Part shown: positions 5,629 to 12,536 of the stretch, one piece after another | Numbering within the stretch: the first letter of the stretch is position 1 | Layout: each line of letters begins with the position of its first letter | DNA from: UBA11996 sp964394975 | GTDB lineage: Bacteria; Chloroflexota; Dehalococcoidia; Lucifugimonadales; UBA826 | Assembly: GCA_964394975.1 (NCBI GenBank) | Contig: CAYMZR010000058.1 | Location: 1 to 12,538, forward strand | Direction of reading: 5' to 3' | Length of the DNA stretch: 12,538 nt | The notes under the pieces: model-generated | Told to the model about the DNA's origin: nothing | Databases searched by the model: none | The model's input: the letters and a program-made list of their open reading frames with translations, nothing else | Made by a program: the position numbers and the translations under genes

Positions 5629-8295
5629 TCACTCTCCTTCGGATAGGTTTGAAACTATGCCAGGGACAATAGTTAAAGCTTCTTTCAATTTGTTTGGATC
5701 TTTGCCGCCGGCTTGAGCAGATTCGGGTCTACCTCCACCCCCACCGCCTATTATTGTGGCGATTTCCTTAACTATTGCCGAAGCATGTAATCCCCTCTCA
5801 ACAAGATCTGGGGTTACCATACATACCACCATGGGATTGCCATTTATTATTGATCCAATGGCAACTACTCCGCTCCCCAGTTTATCTTTAAGCCAATCTC
5901 CTGTGGATCGCAGTAATTCCGCTGATGGATCTTCTGTTGTCGATACAAGAACCTTTATTTCATTAATAATTTGCACATCATCCAAAAGAGTTGCAGCTGC
6001 TAGTGATGACATTTGTCTTTCTAACTTTTGAATTTGGCTGTTTGCTGTTGATATTTGGTGAGAGATTGCGGTTATTCTCTCTTCAATTTCCAATGGGGTA
6101 GTTTGTAGTAAATCTGCAATTCTGGCATCTCTTCGCATGTTTTGCCATACAAGCCTTTCCGCTTCCCTGCCACTTATAGCTTCTATTCTCCTCATCCCGG
6201 CACCTATGCTAGATTCACCTAATATATATACGGCTCCCACTTCCCCAGTTTGATTGACGTGTGTACCCCCGCATACCTCAAAACTGAAAGTCTCTCCGTT
6301 CACAATCTCCACTAGCCTGACAGTATCGCCATATTTATCACCAAAAAAGGCTAAAGCTCCTTTTTCTATTGCTCCACTGTAGGTATCTTCACTTCGATTA
6401 ATATTTGCGTTGTGTCTAATTTTTTCGTTAACTAGGAATTGAACTTGCCACATTTCTTCCGGGGTTACTGATTTGATATGGCTGAAATCAAATCTAAGCC
6501 GAGATGCAGTCACCAGAGAGCCGGCTTGCCTAACATGGGGACCTAATATTTCACGGAGAGCCGCGTGTAGCATGTGGGTAGCTGTATGATTTCTCGCTGT
6601 GTCATCTCTTCTGATTGGGTCGACATGGCTCTCTACTGTATTACCAATGGAAACGGAACCCATAGAAACCGTTCCATAGTGAACAATAAGACCTGGAATA
6701 GCTTCCTTTGTGTCGTCTATCGTGATTTCACATTCTGAATTTCTAATCGTGCCACCGTCTCCCACCTGCCCTCCTCCTTCGGCGTAGAAAGGTGTTTCTT
6801 GTAGTATTAGTTCCAGCTGCTGACCTTGCGGTACTGTATTTACAGATTCTTCATTAGAAATTAAACCAACCACTACACTTTTACCTTCAAGGGTTTCGTA
6901 GCCGGTAAAATTAGTGTTTCCAACTCCTAAATCTTCGTAAAGTCGTATTCTGGCATGATCTCCATCGAATTGTGCACTGGATCGAGCCCGAGCCTTTTGG
7001 TCATTCATGGCTTTTTCAAAACCATCCATATCGACCGTAATGTTTTTTTCTGCGGCCATTTCTTGGGTCATTTCAACTGGGAATCCGTAAGTGTCCCAAA
7101 GTCTAAACACTAGGTCTCCGTTCAGACTAGAAGAATTTGTAATTGCCTCCTCAAGCATACTGAAACCATTTTCAAAAGCTTGCTGAAACCTTTCTTCTTC
7201 TAGGGTTAGTACACTCAAGACAAAATCTCTATGGTTATTCAATTCAGGATATGTCGCACCCATCTTCTCTATCACAGATTCGGCGAGGGGTGACATGAAT
7301 GAGTCCTGAAGTCCAAGCTTTCTTCCTAACCGTATTGCTCTTCGGATGACTCGCCTGAGGACATACCCCCTACCTTCATTACCTGGTACCACTCCATCTG
7401 CGGTCAAAAAAGTGGAGCTTCTTGTATGTTCGGCAACCGCTCTTATCGCGTAATCAATCTCTAGACTTGTACCATATTCATGCCCGCTAATTGAGCAGAC
7501 CTGGTTTATCAAAGAAGCGAAAAGGTCCGTCTCATACATAGTTCTGGCATCTTGCATGACGATAGTTGCCCTTTCCAGTCCCATTCCTGTATCGATGCTG
7601 GGTGCCGGTAAATTTTCCCTTGATCCATCGGGGTGGTGGTAGTACTGCATAAATACCAGATTCCATAGCTCAACGAAGCGAGTACACTTTTCACCGGTAT
7701 CCATAATATTTTCGCAATTAGGGGCACAATCATCTCTCAGACAGCCCCTATCAGAACCGAAATCATAATGCAATTCACTACAAGGACCGCATGGCCCTTC
7801 AGTGCCATGTATAGGTGGTCCCCACCAGTTATCATCGTCTCCGAATCTGTATATCCGATCTTTTGGGACGCCGATGCTTTCCCATATTTCTTGAGCCTCA
7901 TCGTCTGTGTGATGGATAGTAATGTAGAACCTTTCTTCTGGCAGCTTCAGCTTAACAGTGAGAAATTCTAAAGCGTACTCGATTGCTTTATTCTTGAAAT
8001 AGTCCCCGATACTAAAATTGCCAAGCATCTCAAACATAGTATTGTGGGTTGCGTCACCAACAATATCAATATCTGGAGTTCTGAAGCATTTTTGAGCAGA
8101 TGTCAGCCTTTTTTGTGGAGGTGTCTGCTGGCCAGAGAAATATGGTTTAAACTGATTCATTCCTGCAATTGTCAGTAGAAGTGTAGGGTCGCCTACTGGT
8201 ATCAGAGGAGAGCTTTGAATCCTGAGATGATCTTTACTCTCAAAATATTGTAAAAAGGCTTCCCGTATTTCATCGCTCGTCATTTTATTAGTCAT
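5629..8295 (-). CDS. alaS: Alanyl-tRNA synthetase
   Basis: An 888-residue enzyme that charges tRNA-Ala, of normal length (E. coli 876). The class II catalytic domain opens with SSPLIPVGDPTLLLTIAGMNQFKPYF and contains CFRTPDIDIVG, MLGNFSIGDYF and GPCGPCSE near residue 168. The editing domain carries the zinc site H570, H574 (NHTATHMLH), C675 and H679 (EVCGGTH). A coiled helical region follows, then a C-Ala domain with the glycine-rich run and RPESAQAGGKDPNKL at about 848-870. The start is ATG 8295 or the in-frame ATG 8283, which gives the more typical MTSDEIREAF. Neither has a strong ribosome site. ruvX follows in frame three bases after the stop. The gap before the gene is short and shows no T-box. 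Confidence 0.97.
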   Translation of the reverse strand: MTNKMTSDEIREAFLQYFESKDHLRIQSSPLIPVGDPTLLLTIAGMNQFKPYFSGQQTPPQKRLTSAQKCFRTPDIDIVGDATHNTMFEMLGNFSIGDYFKNKAIEYALEFLTVKLKLPEERFYITIHHTDDEAQEIWESIGVPKDRIYRFGDDDNWWGPPIHGTEGPCGPCSELHYDFGSDRGCLRDDCAPNCENIMDTGEKCTRFVELWNLVFMQYYHHPDGSRENLPAPSIDTGMGLERATIVMQDARTMYETDLFASLINQVCSISGHEYGTSLEIDYAIRAVAEHTRSSTFLTADGVVPGNEGRGYVLRRVIRRAIRLGRKLGLQDSFMSPLAESVIEKMGATYPELNNHRDFVLSVLTLEEERFQQAFENGFSMLEEAITNSSSLNGDLVFRLWDTYGFPVEMTQEMAAEKNITVDMDGFEKAMNDQKARARSSAQFDGDHARIRLYEDLGVGNTNFTGYETLEGKSVVVGLISNEESVNTVPQGQQLELILQETPFYAEGGGQVGDGGTIRNSECEITIDDTKEAIPGLIVHYGTVSMGSVSIGNTVESHVDPIRRDDTARNHTATHMLHAALREILGPHVRQAGSLVTASRLRFDFSHIKSVTPEEMWQVQFLVNEKIRHNANINRSEDTYSGAIEKGALAFFGDKYGDTVRLVEIVNGETFSFEVCGGTHVNQTGEVGAVYILGESSIGAGMRRIEAISGREAERLVWQNMRRDARIADLLQTTPLEIEERITAISHQISTANSQIQKLERQMSSLAAATLLDDVQIINEIKVLVSTTEDPSAELLRSTGDWLKDKLGSGVVAIGSIINGNPMVVCMVTPDLVERGLHASAIVKEIATIIGGGGGGRPESAQAGGKDPNKLKEALTIVPGIVSNLSEGE
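5634..5639 (-). promoter_or_regulatory. Ribosome binding site that decides the ruvX start
   Basis: On the minus strand AAGGAG lies within the last codons of alaS. The alaS TGA (5631-5629) falls in the eight-base spacer before CTG 5625. This spacing is what makes the CTG the preferred start of ruvX. Confidence 0.6.
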
Positions 8296-8363
8296 ATCTA
8301 TATTTACCCGTTTGGCGTGAATGGTCCGAGGTAAAGCATTTAGGAAACAGACCAGACAGCAAA

Positions 8364-8392
8364 ATTATATCGTAAGAATATTGAAGTATCTA
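8364..8392 (-). promoter_or_regulatory. Candidate promoter for alaS-ruvX
   Basis: On the minus strand a perfect TATAAT (8369-8364) lies 17 bp after TAGATA (8392-8387), which matches four of six -35 bases. Transcription would start near 8357, about 62 bases before the alaS ATG. This lies in the 112-base gap after the formylglycine-generating enzyme gene, so alaS need not depend on readthrough. Confidence 0.5.
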
Positions 8393-8407
8393 TTAATGTG
8401 TGTAAAT

Positions 8408-9379
8408 TCAGATATCAGCCACGCATCTGAATCCCAAATTTCCAGTAGAACTGTCAGGCGTATTTGCACTTCTAGCTGCCACCCTGTACCGGTTGCAATA
8501 TGACTCGTGGCAGAGATAAGACCCTCCTTTTATAGTTTTTGATGTGCCTATAGTAGGGCCTTTTGGATTGTGGCTATTGGCGATTTGATGGTAGGTTTGA
8601 GTAAACCAATCTTGTTGCCATTCCCAAACATTGCCTACCATGCTGAACAAGCCATAATCGTTTGGAGGATAATTTTTCACGGGTGATGTACCGGAGAATC
8701 CATCTTCTTCTGAATTGTCCGTTGGAAATTCTCCTTGCCAAATATTACACATATGCTGTCCCTCTGGATTCAATTCATTTCCCCAAGGGTAAAGTTTTTG
8801 TTCTTGCCCGCCTCTGGCTGCGTATTCCCATTCAGCTTCAGTAGGTAGGCGTTTACCGTTATGGGTAGCGAACTCGTATGCATCATTCCATGAAATATGC
8901 ACAACGGGGTGGGTCATTCTTGTTTTTATATTTGATCCAGGCCCTTCCGGGTGTTTCCAAGAAGCGCCGTCAACTCGTCTCCACCAAGGGGTTCCAACAG
9001 GATATTGATTTGCTAATTGTAGATTTCTTAGAGGAATGAATTTATAAAATACAAAAGACCAACCAAACTTTTCTGCATCAGTTTTATATTTTGTTTCTTT
9101 GACAAAATCGGCGAAATTTCTATTTGTGACTGTAGTACTGTCAATTAGAAAACGGTCCAGTTTTATTTCCTGTATGGGGCCTTCCCCATCTGCTGGGAAT
9201 CCAAATTCGTAATCGGAACCCATTAGATAAGTACCACCTTCTACGGATACCATGTTTTTTGTGTTTGTTAATTTTGGTTGGTTTTGTACAGATTTTGATT
9301 GCGAGGTTACAGGCAGCGGCAATTCGGATTCTCTAGAAGCTGCACAGCAAGGGTTCATTTCAGAGTCTTGATTTGTCAT
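8408..9379 (-). CDS. Formylglycine-generating enzyme (sulfatase-activating, SUMF1/FGE type)
   Basis: A 323-residue protein. FGE oxidises the cysteine of a CxPxR motif in type I sulfatases to formylglycine, the residue they need for catalysis. Both redox/copper cysteines are present, C290 and C295 (GGSYLCHESYCNRYR), with the human C336/C341 spacing. They are followed by the FGE hallmark ARSANTPDSSTGNLGFRC. This separates a true FGE from the many FGE-fold proteins that lack the pair. GGTYLMGS, RLPTEAEWEYAARGG, YPWGNELNP and GNVWEWQQDW are standard fold motifs. The N-terminal CCAAS (C11, C12) also occurs in bacterial FGEs. No signal peptide or membrane segment is seen, so it should act in the cytoplasm. 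No sulfatase gene lies in the window. The start ATG at 9379 has no clear ribosome site. It is divergent from the DAHP synthase leader. Confidence 0.92.
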   Translation of the reverse strand: MTNQDSEMNPCCAASRESELPLPVTSQSKSVQNQPKLTNTKNMVSVEGGTYLMGSDYEFGFPADGEGPIQEIKLDRFLIDSTTVTNRNFADFVKETKYKTDAEKFGWSFVFYKFIPLRNLQLANQYPVGTPWWRRVDGASWKHPEGPGSNIKTRMTHPVVHISWNDAYEFATHNGKRLPTEAEWEYAARGGQEQKLYPWGNELNPEGQHMCNIWQGEFPTDNSEEDGFSGTSPVKNYPPNDYGLFSMVGNVWEWQQDWFTQTYHQIANSHNPKGPTIGTSKTIKGGSYLCHESYCNRYRVAARSANTPDSSTGNLGFRCVADI

Positions 9380-9411
9380 TAATATGTTTTTTAGTCACGG
9401 TTGCAAATTTG

Positions 9412-9440
9412 TTGACACTATTTGTGAAAGAGTATACTAT
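9412..9440 (+). promoter_or_regulatory. Promoter of the attenuator-controlled DAHP synthase transcript
   Basis: A perfect TTGACA (9412-9417) is followed by TATACT (9433-9438, 15-bp spacer) or TACTAT (9435-9440, 17-bp spacer). Transcription would start near 9445-9448, only a few bases before the leader ORF ATG at 9451. The palindromic GTATAC at 9432-9437 can also be read as part of a minus-strand -10, towards the formylglycine-generating enzyme gene. Confidence 0.7.
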
Positions 9441-9450
9441 CCCGCGTGCT

Positions 9451-9543
9451 ATGGAGAAGAAAGACTTAGAAAAAACACGATGTTTGTATTATTATTTTAG
9501 TAGCTTGAATCGGCTGCCGACCAAGGACTTGTGTAAATTCTAA
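9451..9543 (+). CDS. Leader peptide of the DAHP synthase attenuator (Tyr/Phe codon run)
   Basis: A 30-codon ORF, ATG 9451 to TAA 9541-9543, beginning MEKKDLEKTR. Codons 13-15 are three consecutive TAT (Tyr, 9487-9495), followed at once by TTT (Phe, 9496-9498). It starts a few bases after the predicted transcription start, so it would be translated with almost no untranslated leader, and no Shine-Dalgarno site is visible. The peptide resembles no folded protein. Its likely role is to be a ribosome sensor: shortage of charged tRNA-Tyr stalls the ribosome at 9487-9498 and alters folding of the RNA just downstream. Known leaders such as pheL and trpL work this way. The position between a promoter and an intrinsic terminator, ahead of the first aromatic-pathway gene, supports this. 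Function is inferred. Confidence 0.72.
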   Translation: MEKKDLEKTRCLYYYFSSLNRLPTKDLCKF

Positions 9544-9586
9544 CGAACTTCCAAAGCAAGACAGAAGCCCGCAATCGGTAGCGATT
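9500..9586 (+). promoter_or_regulatory. Attenuator: mutually exclusive anti-antiterminator (1:2) and antiterminator (2:3) pairings
   Basis: Segment 1, GTAGC (9500-9504), pairs with GCTGC (9513-9517), including one G-U pair, to form the 1:2 hairpin. Segment 2, AATCGGCTGCCGA (9508-9520), instead pairs with TCGGTAGCGATT (9575-9586): 12 pairs including one G-U, with G9513 bulged. That second pairing takes the top of the terminator (9575-9577), its loop and most of its 3' arm. A ribosome stalled on the Tyr/Phe codons would cover segment 1 and free segment 2 for antitermination. A ribosome at the leader stop (9541) leaves 1:2 free to form, so the terminator folds. The same GTAGC occurs in segment 1 and in the terminator loop. 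Pairings were worked out by eye. Confidence 0.65.
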
Positions 9587-9601
9587 GGGGCTTTTTTTTT
9601 T
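9565..9601 (+). terminator. Intrinsic terminator in the DAHP synthase leader
   Basis: AAGCCC-CAATCG (9565-9577, with bulged G9571) pairs with CGATTG-GGGCTT (9582-9593) around the loop GTAG: 12 base pairs, GC-rich at the base. It is followed by a run of ten T (9592-9601). It lies between the leader peptide stop and the DAHP synthase ATG, 75 bases before the latter, as expected for an attenuator rather than a gene end. Confidence 0.9.
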
Positions 9602-9675
9602 GCTCTTAGTAACGAATTAAAACGGCAAAATATAAATAGAACAACAAATTAATATTAAAACTTAGAGGTTAGGCA

Positions 9676-10731
9676 ATGAGTAGTCAGAAAAGTCACGTTC
9701 AAGGGTTAGGATTTTCTTCAAACCATCTTTTTAGCCCGTTGGAATTGGTGGATAGGTTACCAAGGTCGGATAAAGCCGCAGATACAGTCAACCAGGCAAG
9801 AGAAACCATAAAGAATATCCTCCATGGAGATGACGATAGGTTGATGATATTAACTGGTCCCTGCTCTATCCATGACGAGGAAGCTGCATTAGATTATGCT
9901 AGAAGGTTGATTGAGCTGAGAGGCCGGCTTGGAGATAAATTATTTATTGTAATGAGAGTTTATTTTGAGAAACCTAGGACCACAATGGGTTGGAAAGGCC
10001 TTATTAATGACCCGGAACTCAATGAAACTTTTGATATCTCTCAAGGATTGCAACGTGCGAGAAGATTGTTGCAGGAAATTAATGATATGGGCATGCCTGC
10101 GGCTTGTGAATTCTTGGACCCGGTTGTCCCACATTATTTTGAAGATTTAGTATCTTGGGTTGCGATTGGTGCAAGGACAACTGAGAGTCAAACGCACAGG
10201 CAGATGGCCAGTGCAATAGGAATTCCGGTGGGGTTTAAAAATAGTACTGATGGAAGTTTTGATACAGCAGCAGACGGTATTATAGCTGCGAGGAACCAGC
10301 ATTCCTATGTTGGCACTGGACCAGATGGGCATGTATGTGTTCTAAGAACTGACGGTAATCCAGATGGGCATTTAGTTTTAAGAGGTGGAAAATCAGGCAC
10401 AAATTATGACTCTGAATCAATAGGGTTAGCCAGAGAAATATTAGAGAAGGGCCACTTGGATCAACGTTTAGTTGTTGACTGTAGCCATGGGAATTCGAAC
10501 AAAGACCATGAGAGGCAACCTCTTGTGTTTGAAGATGTGGTTTCCCAAAGGGCAAAAGGAGATAAGAGCATCGTAGGGGTTATGCTAGAGAGTAATATAA
10601 ATCCAGGAAGTCAGAAGCTCGGCGGAGACCCTAGTACTTTGGAATATGGGGTTTCGATTACTGATGCCTGTGTTGGTTGGGACAAAACCGAAGAGATAAT
10701 TCTGTGGGCGGATAATACTCTAGACTCTTAG
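9676..10731 (+). CDS. aroG: 3-deoxy-7-phosphoheptulonate (DAHP) synthase, AroG/AroF type
   Basis: A 351-residue enzyme condensing phosphoenolpyruvate and erythrose 4-phosphate, the first step of the shikimate pathway to Tyr, Phe and Trp. It is the class I-alpha form: GPCSIHD (61-67, metal ligand C63), MRVYFEKPRTT (93-103), GWKGLINDP, IGARTTESQ, PVGFKNSTDG, VVDCSHGNSNK, GVMLESNINPG and SITDACVGW, each close to E. coli AroG. Residue P152 matches AroG P150 in the effector pocket. G182 stands where AroG has the feedback-critical S180, and H153 where it has Q151, so inhibitor preference cannot be assigned and aroF would be as good a name. The ribosome site is weak (GAGG/TTAGG before ATG 9676). It is preceded by the leader peptide and terminator, which imply attenuation control. 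It converges on the HIT gene. Confidence 0.95.
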   Translation: MSSQKSHVQGLGFSSNHLFSPLELVDRLPRSDKAADTVNQARETIKNILHGDDDRLMILTGPCSIHDEEAALDYARRLIELRGRLGDKLFIVMRVYFEKPRTTMGWKGLINDPELNETFDISQGLQRARRLLQEINDMGMPAACEFLDPVVPHYFEDLVSWVAIGARTTESQTHRQMASAIGIPVGFKNSTDGSFDTAADGIIAARNQHSYVGTGPDGHVCVLRTDGNPDGHLVLRGGKSGTNYDSESIGLAREILEKGHLDQRLVVDCSHGNSNKDHERQPLVFEDVVSQRAKGDKSIVGVMLESNINPGSQKLGGDPSTLEYGVSITDACVGWDKTEEIILWADNTLDS

Positions 10732-10796
10732 TTTTAATCTACAGATAAATAGTGAACTGCCTGGTTCTGAAATTTAATCGGTTTGATGTATAAGTT

Positions 10797-11162
10797 TTAC
10801 TTGGGTGGTTTTTTTAGTTTGCCCCATACGTACATGCCTAAATTTTTGCCTCCGACTAAGTGGAGGTGAGCATGTTCTTGAGATTGCATTCCATCTTCCC
10901 CAAAATTGGAAATGATTCTGTAACCATATGGGCATCTTTGCTGCCCTACTTGATTTGCAAGGAATCCCATATCGGCTAAGAGAGTTTTAGATGCCCATAG
11001 ACCTGACTGCAGCATATGTTCTTTTGGAACAAAAAGTAGCTGGGTAGGAAACCATCCGAGGTTATTTTCAAAAACTACAAAATCAGCTTCCTTATAGTGA
11101 AAGGTTGCGGGCTCAGATCCAGATATAATTTCGCAGAAGATACAATTGGTGTCGGAATGCAT
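10797..11162 (-). CDS. HIT-family (histidine triad) nucleotide-binding protein
   Basis: A 121-residue protein. CIFCEII (7-13) is the usual HIT opening, and H97-A-H99-L-H101 in QEHAHLHLVGG is the triad that binds the alpha-phosphate. H99 is the expected nucleophile. LLFVPKEHM supplies the strand and histidine of the central fold. Family members hydrolyse nucleotide phosphoramidates or dinucleotides in the cytoplasm; the substrate is not predictable. The spacing between the FCEII start and the triad fits the Hint branch. It starts 15 bases after the stop of the DnaC-like gene on the same strand, so the two are probably co-transcribed. The ribosome site is weak (GGGTAA). Confidence 0.88.
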   Translation of the reverse strand: MHSDTNCIFCEIISGSEPATFHYKEADFVVFENNLGWFPTQLLFVPKEHMLQSGLWASKTLLADMGFLANQVGQQRCPYGYRIISNFGEDGMQSQEHAHLHLVGGKNLGMYVWGKLKKPPK

Positions 11163-11177
11163 TTAGTATTTGTTACC

Positions 11178-12536
11178 CTAACGGCCTCTCGTTCTACCCA
11201 TTCTATAATCGGGAGCCTTAACGTTTACGATTTGGCCAATATTGGCATCTTGTATCCTGGAGGCCTGGGCACTTCGGTCAGCTATGCTGCTGAAATCTGT
11301 GCGGGTGGTTATCACCGTAGGTAGTCTATGGTTATGTCTGTAAACTAGTAAGTGATATATCGTTTTTTGAGACCAATCTGTGTCCTGCTCATTACCCAAA
11401 TCATCCAGAATTAAGAGTTCAGATTCTTTGACCCTTTCAAACATTAGTGATGAATTAATCGAATTGTCTGGAGAAAACCCAGATCTAAGTTCATCCATTA
11501 GTTCAGGGACAAATGCAAAAAATACGTCATCTCCAACCGACTTTCTGTGGTTAGCAATTGCGATCGCCAAATGTGTTTTTCCAACTCCGGAATTATCGCT
11601 ATAAAAAGTTAGCCAACCGTCTGGGTCTTGACTGTATTTTTTGGCACTTTCCAAAATTGGTTCTAAATTTGAATTTCCTCTTCTTCCTTTTGGGTTATAG
11701 TTGTCAAAGTTCATTTTGGATAATTCTTTGGGAATGGCTCCAACACCAGTGGTTTCACCATAAATGCTTACCCTCGAATCTGTTGCCACGATACTGCATA
11801 GGTTGGAGTCATTTATCCTGCTTTTGATAAATGGATCAAGAGAATTAATATCTTCTGATGTGGTCAAAACTGTGGGAAGGCGCCCATTGGACCTATGATT
11901 AAGGATCTGATTTAGTTTCTCACTGGCCCAACTACTTATGTTGCCTCCAGTTATACCATCAAGTACCAATATAGGAGCATTTTTAACCTGATCAAAAAGA
12001 TCATCATATTCGAAATCTAGGCTATTTGTGTAACTGGCTCTGAGATGATCCATTAAATCAGGGACGTATATGAAAAATGCAGGTTTACCCGTCGAAATGC
12101 ATCTATTAGCAATTGCGGCTGATAGATGTGTTTTACCGGAGCCGTGCGGACCATTTATTAGCATCCAACCTCTTGGGCGTTCAGAATAATCTGAGCAATT
12201 TATGAACGCATCTCGAAAAATATCCTGATTCCCTGCGGTTGTGGGCTTTTCTGCAACATCCAAAGACTCGAAAGTGTACCTTGATAAAGACCCTAGGTTG
12301 CTATAGGCGAGTAGCCTATTAGTCATTTCTTCTTGTTTTACGTTTTGCCTACATATGCAAGATTTGATAGTTCCAAAATCTGGATGACCCGCTGGAAGCT
12401 TGGGGGCAAGCCAGCCTTTGTCGTTACAAATTTCGCATATTACAGCTGCATCCAGATCTAAATCTTGGGGTAGGTCTGATCCCCTATTGGCTTTAAATGT
12501 ATCTAGCTTTGCCAGTATGCTTCCTAGATTCTCCAT
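11178..12536 (-). CDS. Tandem DnaC/DnaI-like AAA+ protein with N-terminal zinc cysteines
   Basis: A 452-residue product, about one AAA+ domain longer than DnaC or DnaI (roughly 245-310). C34, C37, C60 and C62 form the N-terminal zinc site found in helicase loaders of this family. AAA+ domain 1 has Walker A GPHGSGKT (129-136), but its Walker B ends LDG (D193, G194) where LDD is normal. Domain 2 has DNSGVGKT (314-321), whose first glycine is Asp, but an intact LILDDLG with D378-D379. Walker A, Walker B and the sensor segment (RLPTVLTT at 219, RLPTVITT at 404) repeat at exactly 185 residues, showing an internal duplication. Loaders place the replicative helicase on DNA; that role is inferred. 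The ATG lies two bases from the window edge, so the start may be further upstream. Confidence 0.82.
   Translation of the reverse strand: MENLGSILAKLDTFKANRGSDLPQDLDLDAAVICEICNDKGWLAPKLPAGHPDFGTIKSCICRQNVKQEEMTNRLLAYSNLGSLSRYTFESLDVAEKPTTAGNQDIFRDAFINCSDYSERPRGWMLINGPHGSGKTHLSAAIANRCISTGKPAFFIYVPDLMDHLRASYTNSLDFEYDDLFDQVKNAPILVLDGITGGNISSWASEKLNQILNHRSNGRLPTVLTTSEDINSLDPFIKSRINDSNLCSIVATDSRVSIYGETTGVGAIPKELSKMNFDNYNPKGRRGNSNLEPILESAKKYSQDPDGWLTFYSDNSGVGKTHLAIAIANHRKSVGDDVFFAFVPELMDELRSGFSPDNSINSSLMFERVKESELLILDDLGNEQDTDWSQKTIYHLLVYRHNHRLPTVITTRTDFSSIADRSAQASRIQDANIGQIVNVKAPDYRMGRTRGR

Noticed and set aside
5629..5631. UGA as a sense codon joining AlaS to RuvX
   Set aside because: fabD also ends with TGA at its expected C-terminus, so a recoded genetic code is not supported. 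Local readthrough remains only a minor possibility.
5420..6031. Plus-strand ORFs opposite ruvX and alaS
   Set aside because: They are shadows of well-supported genes on the other strand, with low-complexity, biased composition.
9480..9500. Short ORF ATG TTT GTA TTA TTA TTT TAG overlapping the Tyr run in another frame
   Set aside because: Six codons with no ribosome site. The longer ORF from 9451 carries the Tyr run and ends sensibly before the terminator. A Leu sensor would make no sense for DAHP synthase.
10754..10767. GAAC/GTTC hairpin between the converging aroG and HIT genes
   Set aside because: Only four base pairs and no T-run on either strand, so it is not called a terminator.
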